Of a DNA stretch of 64,000 nt, positions 20,712 to 28,569 are shown in pieces. The stretch is from Gammaproteobacteria bacterium. GTDB taxonomy: Bacteria; Pseudomonadota; Gammaproteobacteria; Acidiferrobacterales; Sulfurifustaceae. Under the pieces are notes generated by a model. The model worked only from the letters and a program-made list of their open reading frames with translations, searched no databases and was not told the DNA's origin. Position 1 is the stretch's first letter. Each line of letters opens with the position of its first letter. A program made the translations under genes and the position numbers. The stretch covers positions 115,680 through 179,679 of the forward strand of contig JACQFZ010000057.1 in assembly GCA_016199745.1 (NCBI GenBank). Direction: 5' to 3'.

Positions 20712-22517
20712 TTATTTTTTGTACTCGATGCCATGTCGCTTTAAGCGATAGTGCAACGTATTCGGTCGCGTGCCCAACAAGCGCGCTGCTTTCGAGATGT
20801 TGCCGTCGCAATCTTTAAGGGTCTGGGCAATGACAGCGGCCTCGATCTGATTGATGTGGTCAGCCAGCACTCGCGGTGGTAAGGGTTCGGTCTTTACCGG
20901 TAAATGGACTTCCGCCGCTTCCTTCGACGCCAGTCGGGCGAACACCGCTTGCCGAAGATGGTGCAGATCAGTGATGGGTTTGCCGCCGATAACATCGATA
21001 TCGGCTTGATCGAGGTAATGCGGTTCGCCGGTGCGCAGCACGTATTGCAACACAAAGTAATCGATCAGCAGGCGCCAATCGTCATGCCGTTCGGCGACGG
21101 CAGGAATGTCGATCACGAACGGTTCAAAGTTGGCGACATCGGCGACAGCCGCCGCGCGAGCGCTGCCGCAAAGAATCAATTCGATCCCATGCGCGCGGAC
21201 GTTTTGTATCAGCGCCTGACTAAGCTCGGTGGCCAAGCTGTCGATGTTTTCGATCAACAGGCCGGCGCTGACATTTTTCAACATCGCTTGCGCGAATGCA
21301 TGGCCAACATCAGTCACCGATTGGCAATGCACGAACACCGCGCTCGATAGTACCTTTAGCGGTCCGGGGACGGCGCTCATGCGATGCATGTAGCGTGCTA
21401 CCGCAGCGACATCGAACGCGTGACCGCGGAGCAGCACTGGTTGGCCGACGACCGCCATTTTGCGTGCGTCGCGCAACGCCTGTTTAAACGCTTTGGTGTT
21501 TCCGAGAAGCGGCCAATCCGGATCCGATAGTTCATAGGCGCACGCACGCAACTCGAACAGGCGTTGCGCGCTGTGTGCCAATAGGTGCTCGTGCGAATTC
21601 TCCGGCAGTATATCGACGAGCGCACCGCGCAGCAGGTGGGTGCGGACCCGTGTGGTTGCGCCAGTGCCATAAAGAAGAAAGGCGGTGTCGTAGCGCCGCT
21701 CGCGCATCCATTCGAACAACTGGCGTTGCCGGCGCGAATGATCTTCGTCAATCCTCGCTATCAAAAGTTCCGGCGGACGTTGACGCCGGAAGGCAGACGA
21801 TGCAAATGACACGTATTGGGTGATTTGCGGAAACGCCCGACGCAGCTTGGCCAACATTGTTCTATCTGGGTCAAGCAGAATGACGCGCGGAACATCTTCC
21901 AAAAAAGACAGGTGCGCACGTGGCTTTTTTTCTCTCGTCTTGTGCGCGCGGACGGCGCCCGAGAATAAGTTCTGTTCGAGCAATTTACCGCGTTTTTTAG
22001 CGGCGTCGAGTTGCCGCACGCGATGACATTCGCGGTTCCAGATGTCGATCGATGTACGTGCCGTCTGCAACAGTTCGTCCTCGGCGAACGGCTTCCGCAA
22101 TAAAAGCACATCGCGCTCCAGCTCCCGGTAGATTTCGTCGATCGAATGATCGCTATAAGCGGTAACGATAACGACGAAGATACGCCCATCGATGGCACGA
22201 ATTGCCTTGGCGGTCGCCAGGCCGTTCATTCCCGGCGGCATGCGCATGTCGATAAAAGCCGCCGCATAGGGCAACTTCTTCTGCGAGCTTTCTTTGATCA
22301 GCTCGATTGCCGCCGCGCCCTGTTGCGCGATGGACAACTCAAAGCTCGCGTCGGTGAGAACCGGCGTCCCCATCATGGCTTTGAGCTTGGAGAATCGTTG
22401 CTCGCGCGGCTGCAACAGATGGATATAAGCGTCGAGGATGCCCGGATCGTCGTCTACCGCGAGAATGCGTTTGTTCTTAGGCAACTCATAAGGTGTGCTG
22501 ACAACGTCCGATGTCAT
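20712..22517 (-). CDS. Response regulator with pseudo-receiver, degenerate AAA+ and Fis-type HTH domains
   Basis: 601 residues. Residues about 15-140 are a receiver (AVDDDPG, phospho-acceptor in AFIDMRMPPGMNG, VTAYSD, LRKPF). Residues about 210-320 resemble a second receiver that has lost its acidic pocket (VILLDPDRTML). Residues about 330-510 align with the NtrC AAA+ domain, but Walker A (VLLRGHAFDVAAVARYMHR), Walker B (GLLIENIDS) and the GAFTGA loop are all lost. The C-terminus is a Fis-like HTH (GNISKAARLLGTRPNTLHYRLKRHGI). It should bind DNA but not act as a sigma-54 ATPase. The start chosen is ATG 22517; a GTG at 22550 would overlap the kinase gene. Confidence 0.88.
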   Translation of the reverse strand: MTSDVVSTPYELPKNKRILAVDDDPGILDAYIHLLQPREQRFSKLKAMMGTPVLTDASFELSIAQQGAAAIELIKESSQKKLPYAAAFIDMRMPPGMNGLATAKAIRAIDGRIFVVIVTAYSDHSIDEIYRELERDVLLLRKPFAEDELLQTARTSIDIWNRECHRVRQLDAAKKRGKLLEQNLFSGAVRAHKTREKKPRAHLSFLEDVPRVILLDPDRTMLAKLRRAFPQITQYVSFASSAFRRQRPPELLIARIDEDHSRRQRQLFEWMRERRYDTAFLLYGTGATTRVRTHLLRGALVDILPENSHEHLLAHSAQRLFELRACAYELSDPDWPLLGNTKAFKQALRDARKMAVVGQPVLLRGHAFDVAAVARYMHRMSAVPGPLKVLSSAVFVHCQSVTDVGHAFAQAMLKNVSAGLLIENIDSLATELSQALIQNVRAHGIELILCGSARAAAVADVANFEPFVIDIPAVAERHDDWRLLIDYFVLQYVLRTGEPHYLDQADIDVIGGKPITDLHHLRQAVFARLASKEAAEVHLPVKTEPLPPRVLADHINQIEAAVIAQTLKDCDGNISKAARLLGTRPNTLHYRLKRHGIEYKK

Positions 22518-22540
22518 AATGCCGTCCGCGTGCAGGTTGT

Positions 22541-23911
22541 CTACGACCACCGATTGATCGCAACCGGTAATTCAATGCGAATTTCCATGCCGCTGCCATT
22601 GCCGTCGCTGTAAGCGGCGATCGTCCCGTTCAGGCTTTGCACGAAATTAGCCACCCAGTGCAATCCGTAACCATGACCGCCTTGTTTGGTGCTGTAACCA
22701 AAAGAGAACAAGTTCGCGACTTGATGTTGTTCTATACCACAGCCGTTATCGACAACCCGCAATACAAAACGATCGTCGGCGATGGAATCCGCGGCCAGCG
22801 TGATAACTTTTTCGGCGACGCGCTCGGCGCTGGCTTGCAGCGCCTCACGACTGTTCTTGATGAGATTGACCACGGCCTGGAGTAGTTGGTTCCGCGGCAA
22901 CGTCACTTGGGTCAAAGCAAGATCGAGCGTGATATCCACGCGCACGCCATATTTTTTCAACGTATCGACATGCATGGTCACGGCGTCTTCCAGCAGGCGT
23001 CGCAAACAAAAGCGGGTCGCCATGTGTTCCGGACCGGCCGCACCTTGTTGGATCGTGACAATTTCAGCGATGTGCTTGACGCCGTCGCTGATCATGTCGA
23101 CGCTAGGTTGGATATCGTCGATAACCGCCGCCCGTAACGCCCGGCTCGCCTCGTCAAGCACGCCGGCCCATCGCGGCAAATTGTCCGCGTTGAGCCGCAG
23201 CATCTCGTTGCGAATTTCATCCAGCACATCGGCTGCCTCAAGTAGCCCCGTTGCGTCCGCCCGCAGGCGCCATGCGCGGTTGCGAATGCCGGTAATAGCG
23301 TTACCGATGTTGTGCAGAATGCTGGTGGCGGTTTCCGCGACGCCGGCCTGGAACGCGTTGACCGTGAGTTCTCGGGCATTGAGGCTGATCATTGCCTGTG
23401 ATGCCAGCGGCGCAAAGCGTTGCAGCAGGTGAATATGTTGCTTATTGAAAAAGCCGGGACGCCGGTTGGTGCAGATGAACAACGCCGCCGATTTCGGCGC
23501 ATAAAACGACGCATGCAACGCCGACTTGACGCGCGCCTTTACCGTCGGCGATTGCACTTCCCATTCGGGAGCCCGCGCGACATCGAACAGTGCCACGGGT
23601 GTTCCGGCGAGGACGCGATTGAACGTCGCGCCCTGAATCCACGTCGTCCAGCGAAATATCGGATCGGTCGTGGCGACGACCTCAAGGACATCGCCACCCT
23701 CCGTCGACAGAATAAAAGCATCGTCGAAGCCGATCGTGCCGCGCAGTACCTCTAACAGGCTGGCAAACACTTCATCGGTGCTGGATGCCATGGTAATAGC
23801 GTGCAGCCCTTCCAATAGCGCTTCCGACTCGAAACGGGACTGGCGCTCTATTTCCTTGGCGCGCTCCAGATCAACCAGAACTTCGAGCAGTTTCTCGCTC
23901 TGCCCGTTCAA
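22541..23911 (-). CDS. GAF-domain sensor histidine kinase partnered with FIST protein
   Basis: 456 residues. A short N-terminal coiled coil leads into a GAF-like domain (about 35-190: ASSTDEVFASLLEVLRGTIG through LASQAMISLNAREL). It is followed by the phosphoacceptor helix SILHNIGNAITGIRNR (His about 226), typical of the HNIGN class, and the ATPase domain with N box NLIKNSREAL, G1 VVDNGCGI and G2 GGHGYGLHWVANF. No transmembrane helix is seen, so it is cytoplasmic. The preferred start is TTG 23911, just 2 bases from the FIST stop (23914). It is co-transcribed with the FIST gene before it and the regulator after it. Confidence 0.9.
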   Translation of the reverse strand: MNGQSEKLLEVLVDLERAKEIERQSRFESEALLEGLHAITMASSTDEVFASLLEVLRGTIGFDDAFILSTEGGDVLEVVATTDPIFRWTTWIQGATFNRVLAGTPVALFDVARAPEWEVQSPTVKARVKSALHASFYAPKSAALFICTNRRPGFFNKQHIHLLQRFAPLASQAMISLNARELTVNAFQAGVAETATSILHNIGNAITGIRNRAWRLRADATGLLEAADVLDEIRNEMLRLNADNLPRWAGVLDEASRALRAAVIDDIQPSVDMISDGVKHIAEIVTIQQGAAGPEHMATRFCLRRLLEDAVTMHVDTLKKYGVRVDITLDLALTQVTLPRNQLLQAVVNLIKNSREALQASAERVAEKVITLAADSIADDRFVLRVVDNGCGIEQHQVANLFSFGYSTKQGGHGYGLHWVANFVQSLNGTIAAYSDGNGSGMEIRIELPVAINRWS

Positions 23912-23913
23912 GG

Positions 23914-25125
23914 CTATCCGCCGACGGCCCGACGACCGAATACGACCACCGAAATCATCAGATTGCCATGGCGATTCTCGCCGCCGACAAAGCAGCCTTG
24001 TTCGCCAAACGTGAACACGCCGATAAAAGGATTGTTCTTGAGCACGCCACTGACACCGGTCGCCACCTTGTCCATGTCGCTTTGAATGGTCAACATGCAG
24101 CCGGCACAGTAAATAACCAACGCCCCGCAAACGTCGTCGGCGGCGAGCGAACCAGCGGAGATCGCCGATTCGGCGACGCGGCCGGCGCGCGTGACCAGAT
24201 TATTTTTCGAGCCGGTCATTAACAAAATTTCTTCGCCTTCTTCGATATCGGAAAACAAGGTGAGCGCGCCGTCGGCGGCGACGCTATTGGGATGAGACAA
24301 TTTGAAATACGGCACACCGCGCATCCGTCCGACTTCACGACCGAGCGGAGACAACGTCGTCATCGGCAGCACATTACCGCCGGCGGGCAATGCCTCAGCA
24401 ATTATGCCGCCGGTCCATTCGTTATAAACCTGAGCGGCTGGACGACCGTCGATTTCGTAGAGCGTGCGGCCAGTGGCGCGAGTAACCCGTCCGCGATGTT
24501 CCGCCGGTTCATAACCGGAGTGAAACGCGAAAGCGACTTCGGTCGAGGGGTACATCACGGTGACGACGACGGCATTTTGATGGACTTGGCCGGCGCCGAT
24601 TTGTTTCCAATCGCCGGCAACCGTGTTATCGCCGGTGCTGCCACCGGCAATCGGCACTTGCCGTCCGAGCACGTCTTCGATGCCCTGAAGGATTTTTTCT
24701 TCGCAACCGGGAGCGCTGTTCAACCATACCAGCGCCGGCACTTCTCCTGGCCGCCCGGCGCCGGCGAGCGCCATCTCGGTCGCTTCTGCCGCCGCCTGCC
24801 GAGGGTTGTCATTGATGGCGGCGATGCCGACGCTATAACTGCCTTGCGGATCCTGAATCGCCCACAGACCAAAGCCGCACCCATCGGCGCTGTGGAATCC
24901 TTGCTGCGTCATGATGCCGAGGCAAGACGTTCCTCCTTGAATCGGGACATTGCCGGACAATGCATCGAGACGCTTGAGGATCGTTCGGCTGTCGTGATTG
25001 TTGGAGTAATAAGTTAACAATAAGGTCGGTGGCTCGCCGTTAAGTGATTGCCCGAGCTTCTCATAAGCTTCTTCGACAGCTTTAACGGTGTCGGACTGAG
25101 TGGACCATGAAGTGGCAATATGCAT
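23914..25125 (-). CDS. FIST signal-transduction domain protein
   Basis: 403 residues covering FIST_N (about 25-215: PTLLLTYYSN, GGTSCLGIMTQQGFH, ALVWLNSAPG, PIAGGSTGD) and FIST_C (about 225-375: YNEWTG, FKLSHP, VIYCAGC, FGEQG). FIST domains are proposed to sense small ligands, possibly amino acids, and often sit upstream of a kinase gene, as here. No signal peptide or membrane segment. A good AAGGGAG site precedes ATG 25125. It heads the FIST-kinase-regulator operon; the 5' region 25126-25340 is AT-rich but no promoter is convincing. Confidence 0.92.
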   Translation of the reverse strand: MHIATSWSTQSDTVKAVEEAYEKLGQSLNGEPPTLLLTYYSNNHDSRTILKRLDALSGNVPIQGGTSCLGIMTQQGFHSADGCGFGLWAIQDPQGSYSVGIAAINDNPRQAAAEATEMALAGAGRPGEVPALVWLNSAPGCEEKILQGIEDVLGRQVPIAGGSTGDNTVAGDWKQIGAGQVHQNAVVVTVMYPSTEVAFAFHSGYEPAEHRGRVTRATGRTLYEIDGRPAAQVYNEWTGGIIAEALPAGGNVLPMTTLSPLGREVGRMRGVPYFKLSHPNSVAADGALTLFSDIEEGEEILLMTGSKNNLVTRAGRVAESAISAGSLAADDVCGALVIYCAGCMLTIQSDMDKVATGVSGVLKNNPFIGVFTFGEQGCFVGGENRHGNLMISVVVFGRRAVGG

Positions 25126-25350
25126 GTCGAACTCCCTTTCAACTATTGGTTAGTGGATCGAAATTATGCGGCAGCTACGTGATCGAATACAGCGCGGGGA
25201 AAAATTTTCTAACGAATTTCGATTGAACCCATGTACCTAGCGTGGGTGCTGTTGGCAATGCAAGGCGGTATGTCGTCGTTTGTGCAGCAACTTGCGATGC
25301 AAATGTTTCTTTAGAAAACTGCAGCAACGAGATCAGCGTTATCTGTCGGC

Positions 25351-25537
25351 CTACTTAATTAGTAGCCGCCAGTGACACCAATCCAGCCTATACGACAATT
25401 CGAAGGCCTCGTCATCCCTCAGAACATGGATGCCCCGTTCATGCTCATCGAGCTCAAGTTCGATGCTAGGAATTTGACATTCGATAATGCGGCGTATCGC
25501 GGCAAATCTTTCGGCGTTAATTCTCTGACATCACTCA
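25351..25537 (-). pseudogene. Decayed fourth copy of the island immunity-like gene
   Basis: The minus strand begins VSDVRELTP at 25537, then after a one-base shift continues RFAAIRRIIECQIPSIELEL, DEHERGIHVLRDDEAFELSY and RLDWCHWRLLIK before a stop at 25351. This is the N-terminal half of the 169-residue family encoded at 25883-26392 and 26850-27359, broken by a frameshift and truncated. Confidence 0.75.
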
Positions 25538-25560
25538 CATCCGAAGTAGGCGGTCTAATT

Positions 25561-25895
25561 TCAGAACTTCCATTTACGCCGCAGAGCAATTTGCGGTAAC
25601 TGACGGAGCTTGGGGGCCATGGTTTCGGCGGTGTGAAAGACATCGTACAGCTCGGCATAAAATGTTAGATCGTCTTGCAGGCGGCCGCGTCTGTCCTCAT
25701 CAAGATTCTCGTTTCTCAATTCGTTCTTGATGGAACCGACTTCACCAGCGAGCGCAAATCGAATGTAAGAAACGTCCTTGAATTCCAGCATCACCGGAGT
25801 ATCCGAGGCTGTACCAACTGGTGCTTGATATGCGCGATTTCGTGTTCGAGCGCTACACGGATAGCGACGACTTCCTTCTCAATCAGAACTTCCAT
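25561..25895 (-). pseudogene. Third copy of the immunity-like gene with internal deletion
   Basis: MEVLIEKEVVAIRVALEHEI, then AHIKHQL, opens at 25895, overlapping the end of the preceding copy. A deletion and frame change then join it to TASDTPVMLEFKDVSYIRFA and the rest of the second domain, ending LRQLPQIALRRKWKF at 25561. The C-terminal part by itself is an intact 77-codon frame starting at GTG 25794 that equals one complete Tsi2-sized domain, so it might still be made; no ribosome site supports this. Confidence 0.7.
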
Positions 25896-26392
25896 TTGCG
25901 CCGCAGGGCAATTTGCGGTAACTGACGGAGCTTGGGGGCCATGGTTTCTGCCGTTTCAAACATCCGAAACAACTCCTCGTAGAACGTTAAATCATCTTGC
26001 AGGATACGACGCTTAGCTTCGTCAAGGTCCTCCCCTTGCAGCTGCCTCTCGACATCCCCAACCTTGCAGGTGAGCGCTGCTCGTATGAAAGAAACATCCT
26101 TGAATTCCAACATCACCGGAGTATCCGAGGCTGTACCTGGATATGGTTCAGCCTCGGGATTGGTCGCGTCGCGCAGACCGAAGGCTTCTCTTTCAGCTCT
26201 AAGAAAATCATAGAGAAGTTGGTGCTCATACCAATACAAATCATCTGATAGCTCGCTAGCTTCCTCGTCTCCCAGAACACGAATACCGCGATCGTGCTCA
26301 TCAAGCTCAAGTTTGATGCTCGAAACTCGATATTCGAGCGCCTGGCGAATCGCGGTGACTTCCTTCAGCGTAAGTTCTCTGACTTCATTCAT
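25883..26392 (-). CDS. Candidate Tsi2-like T6SS immunity protein, two-domain (copy 2)
   Basis: 169 residues made of two similar helical halves. Half 1 (ELTLKEVTAIRQALEYRVSS to DLYWYEHQLLYDFLRAERE) aligns with half 2 (MLEFKDVSFIRAALTCKVGD to DLTFYEELFRMFETAET) along its length. Each half has the size and residue pattern of the single-domain immunity protein Tsi2 as I recall it (QLQxxD..., then Y-rich helix ending YExA). No signal peptide, so cytoplasmic, as expected for a Tse2 antidote. ATG 26392 overlaps the stop of a dead toxin copy by four bases (ATGA), the same coupling seen in the intact pair. Confidence 0.7.
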   Translation of the reverse strand: MNEVRELTLKEVTAIRQALEYRVSSIKLELDEHDRGIRVLGDEEASELSDDLYWYEHQLLYDFLRAEREAFGLRDATNPEAEPYPGTASDTPVMLEFKDVSFIRAALTCKVGDVERQLQGEDLDEAKRRILQDDLTFYEELFRMFETAETMAPKLRQLPQIALRRKWKF

Positions 26393-26560
26393 AGCGATCG
26401 GGCAAAGCGCTCAAGCATTTGAAGTCTTCGTTGCAACTCTTTTCTCAACATGTCTTCTGCGGGTTGTAATTCGTAATGGGTGAGCCCTCTAAAGGGCTTC
26501 AAATCCTTGGCGATAATAATGCTGGGTGGGAATAAAGGGACCGGGAACGAATGGCACTTA
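26389..26560 (-). pseudogene. C-terminal remnant of a second Tse2-like toxin
   Basis: The minus strand reads IIIAKDLKPFRGLTHYELQP, then AEDMLRKELQRRLQMLERFA and a stop at 26389. It is close to the C-terminus of the toxin at 27356-27880 (IIAKDVRPRNGYTHYALQPD and onward). Just upstream the frame shifts (VPFVPGPFIP matching YLMPKETPIP) and the rest is lost; a palindromic repeat element lies beyond. The toxin is dead, but its stop still overlaps the intact immunity start at 26392. Confidence 0.8.
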
Positions 26561-26595
26561 CTTAAGCGCCCTCGACAACAGATGCCACGATTGAC

Positions 26596-26697
26596 TCCTC
26601 TCCCTTCAGGGGGGTGGGTTTTATGGCAGCGAAAACCGAGATCCCTGTTTCTAAAAAACCCACCCCCACCCCGGCCCTCCCCCTGAGGGGGAGGGAG
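26596..26697. repeat. GC-rich palindromic element in the toxin-immunity array
   Basis: A CTCTCCCTTCAGGGGGGTGGGTTT arm in short form at about 26596-26621 pairs with AACCCACCCCCACCCC and CCTCCCCCTGAGGGGGAGGG at about 26658-26697. It has the same architecture as the elements at 53587 and 57451. It separates immunity copy 1 from the toxin remnant of copy 2, so insertion of this element may have removed most of that toxin. Confidence 0.7.
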
Positions 26698-26849
26698 TGG
26701 CGGCTGATACGTTTCGGTTTTCGCTTTAAGTTAAGTGTCATTCGGGCCGGGAATCTGTGATGGGACATTTGGGTTGGGAATCTTTTTATCGATTCTGATG
26801 CGGAAAAGACTCCCGATCCATTTATGTCCAAATGTTTTCGGAAAAATCC

Positions 26850-27359
26850 CTAGGCACGCCATCTGCGCGAATAAGCAATCTGGGGCACTTGCCGAAGCTT
26901 CGGAGCCGTCGTCTCAGCTGTTTCAAAAACGCGAAATAATTCTTCGTAGAATTTTAGCTCCCTTTGCAGAAACTCCTGTTGAACTTCATCTAGTGTCTCG
27001 TTTCGCAGTTGCCATTTTATGTGCCCAAGTTTCCCATGAAGCGCGTACCTAATGAATGAAATCTCTTTAAACTCAAGCATCACCAAAGTATCCGAGGCCG
27101 AACCGGGATATGGCCCAGCCTCGGGATTAGCAGCATCTCTCAAACCGAAGGTTTCTCTTTCCGCTTTGCGAAAATCATGCAGCAGCACCACTTTGTAAAA
27201 GTTCAACGCATCGAGCTGTTCGTCGTATCTATCCTCGTCCAACACGTTAATCCCGCGATCGTGTTCCTCCAACTCAAGTTGAATAGACTCGATCTCGTGC
27301 TCGATTGCTACGCGGATGGCCGCGACTTCCTCAAGCGTTAATTCTCTTAGTTCGCTCAT
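26850..27359 (-). CDS. Candidate Tsi2-like T6SS immunity protein, two-domain (copy 1)
   Basis: 169 residues, clearly paralogous to 25883-26392 over its full length and with the same internal duplication (ELTLEEVAAIRVAIEHEIES versus MLEFKEISFIRYALHGKLGH). It is rich in charged helices, with no signal peptide and no membrane segment. ATG 27359 overlaps the toxin stop by four bases (ATGA), indicating translational coupling with the Tse2-like gene. I infer that it neutralises that toxin; binding cannot be shown from sequence. Confidence 0.75.
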   Translation of the reverse strand: MSELRELTLEEVAAIRVAIEHEIESIQLELEEHDRGINVLDEDRYDEQLDALNFYKVVLLHDFRKAERETFGLRDAANPEAGPYPGSASDTLVMLEFKEISFIRYALHGKLGHIKWQLRNETLDEVQQEFLQRELKFYEELFRVFETAETTAPKLRQVPQIAYSRRWRA

Positions 27360-27880
27360 ATCCTTCGCAAGTAAGGTCGGAGTAATGCAAGCCGCTCTTG
27401 CAATTCCCCCCTTAGCATGTCCTCGTCTGGCTGCAAAGCATAGTGTGTATAGCCATTACGAGGTCTTACATCCTTCGCAATGATGAGACCGGATGGAATC
27501 GGCGTCTCTTTGGGCATCAAATACCAGCAACGATTTTTGCTTAGCGCCAACTCGGGATTCATACCGTCAAATAGTGAGACGCCTCCCGACCTGCGCAAGA
27601 CGTATAGCAGACCATTCTCCTGATAAGTTATCACATCTAATTGTTTGGATTTCTGCTCTCCAAATTTATCCCTATTGAGCATCGGCCGAAGATCTTCGTG
27701 GTATCGCACGATGTCAATCGTGGTTTCGCCATCAACTTTGCCCATTCTGAAGATGGCATCCACATCAAGACACGCAAGATAGACTACTCTTCGCCCATTC
27801 GTCTGCTGCAACTCATAAAGCGAAATCGCCTGCTCTTTCGTCAACGTCGTCGGCAAAATTCTATCGGCTTGATCTTCCAT
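27356..27880 (-). CDS. Candidate Tse2-like T6SS toxin
   Basis: 174 residues. The C-terminal half follows the Tse2 pattern as I recall it: GLLYVLRRSGGVSLFDG (Tse2 GLYxxxxGGTSVFD), a spacer, WYLMPKETPIPSGLIIAKD (Tse2 xxVIPDGTDIPPDLxVxxD) and THYALQPDEDM (Tse2 THYTIMPAKPM). Tse2 is a small NAD-dependent cytotoxic effector carried inside Hcp. The Thr of the GGTS pair is Val here; Ser and the THY histidine are kept. At about 20 kDa it fits an Hcp lumen. A GGAGAAG site lies 6 bases before ATG 27880. It lies 72 bases after an hcp copy and overlaps the immunity gene. Confidence 0.7.
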   Translation of the reverse strand: MEDQADRILPTTLTKEQAISLYELQQTNGRRVVYLACLDVDAIFRMGKVDGETTIDIVRYHEDLRPMLNRDKFGEQKSKQLDVITYQENGLLYVLRRSGGVSLFDGMNPELALSKNRCWYLMPKETPIPSGLIIAKDVRPRNGYTHYALQPDEDMLRGELQERLALLRPYLRRI

Positions 27881-27952
27881 CGTGCACTTCTCCAATTATT
27901 GCTTGCACTGGTTAAAGCGGTCGGCGGTGACGTCCCACTGCTTCTGTTTCAC

Positions 27953-28312
27953 TTAGTGTTTGGTATTAGTCGCCGCATCAAATCCGACGATGATCGGTGA
28001 CGTTGCCCGATTGTCGTCGTCGTAGGGAATGTATTTGAATTGAAAATCGACGAAGCTGATGCAGATGTGCTCCATCGGTCGCAGGATGTCGAGGTAAGTG
28101 CCGCTCGTTTTGTATTGGCTGATTAACGAATTGCGGAAGACATATTCAGCAAACACATCCGCACCCGAGCCGGTACCGGTTTTGGTGAGCCGTAGCGTGG
28201 CGGTTACCCCGGTGCCACAACAAGCGGGTGACAAGTCGACCGCCATTCCAAGCGATCGGGAAGGAACAGGCCATGTTATGTTTTCTCCCTGCACGTCCAT
28301 TGCGTGGCGCAC
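27953..28312 (-). pseudogene. hcp: Truncated Hcp family tube protein
   Basis: The region ACCGTGVTATLRLTKTGTGS, then GADVFAEYVFRNSLISQYKT through VDFQFKYIPYDDDNRATSP and GFDAATNTKH, matches the second two-thirds of the Hcp at 17329-17817. The N-terminal strands (GIKGES, SWGVG) are missing; the frame instead opens with an unrelated short segment at GTG 28312. A complete ring subunit is therefore unlikely. It is the first gene of the toxin-immunity series, and an IS4-type transposase fragment lies just upstream. Confidence 0.8.
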
Positions 28313-28416
28313 GGCGGATGTTATGCGACGTTATCGCGTGCGAATCGCATTGTCGCGCGGGTTTCGAAAACCCGTCAAGACTTCTATCGTCTGCAATTAT
28401 CCGGAAGCGCAGAAAG

Positions 28417-28525
28417 AATTCGCCGCGCGTGGAGCGGGCGTTCCAGCGTCGGCTGAAGGCGTTGTTGCTGCCCACGGTCAAACCGACCCTTTTCGCTGAC
28501 GCCGGCTTCCGGGCGCCGTGGTTAA
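28417..28525 (+). pseudogene. IS4-family transposase fragment
   Basis: The plus strand reads NSPRVERAFQRRLKALLLPT, then VKPTLFADAGFRAPWL, matching the segment around the second catalytic aspartate (VTDAGFRGPWF) of IS4-type transposases. Both flanks are unrelated and no element ends are visible. It sits between the truncated hcp and the next gene and may mark the event that removed the hcp 5' end. Confidence 0.65.
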
Positions 28526-28569
28526 GTCGTGCAGGCGGGACTGTCCGTCGCCCCGCCCATACGGAATGA

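Noticed and set aside
25561..28312. CRISPR array or phage tail-tube cluster
   Set aside because: The tandem similarity is between protein-coding copies of about 500 bases, not short spaced repeats, and the tube protein matches Hcp rather than a phage tail tube; no other phage genes are present.
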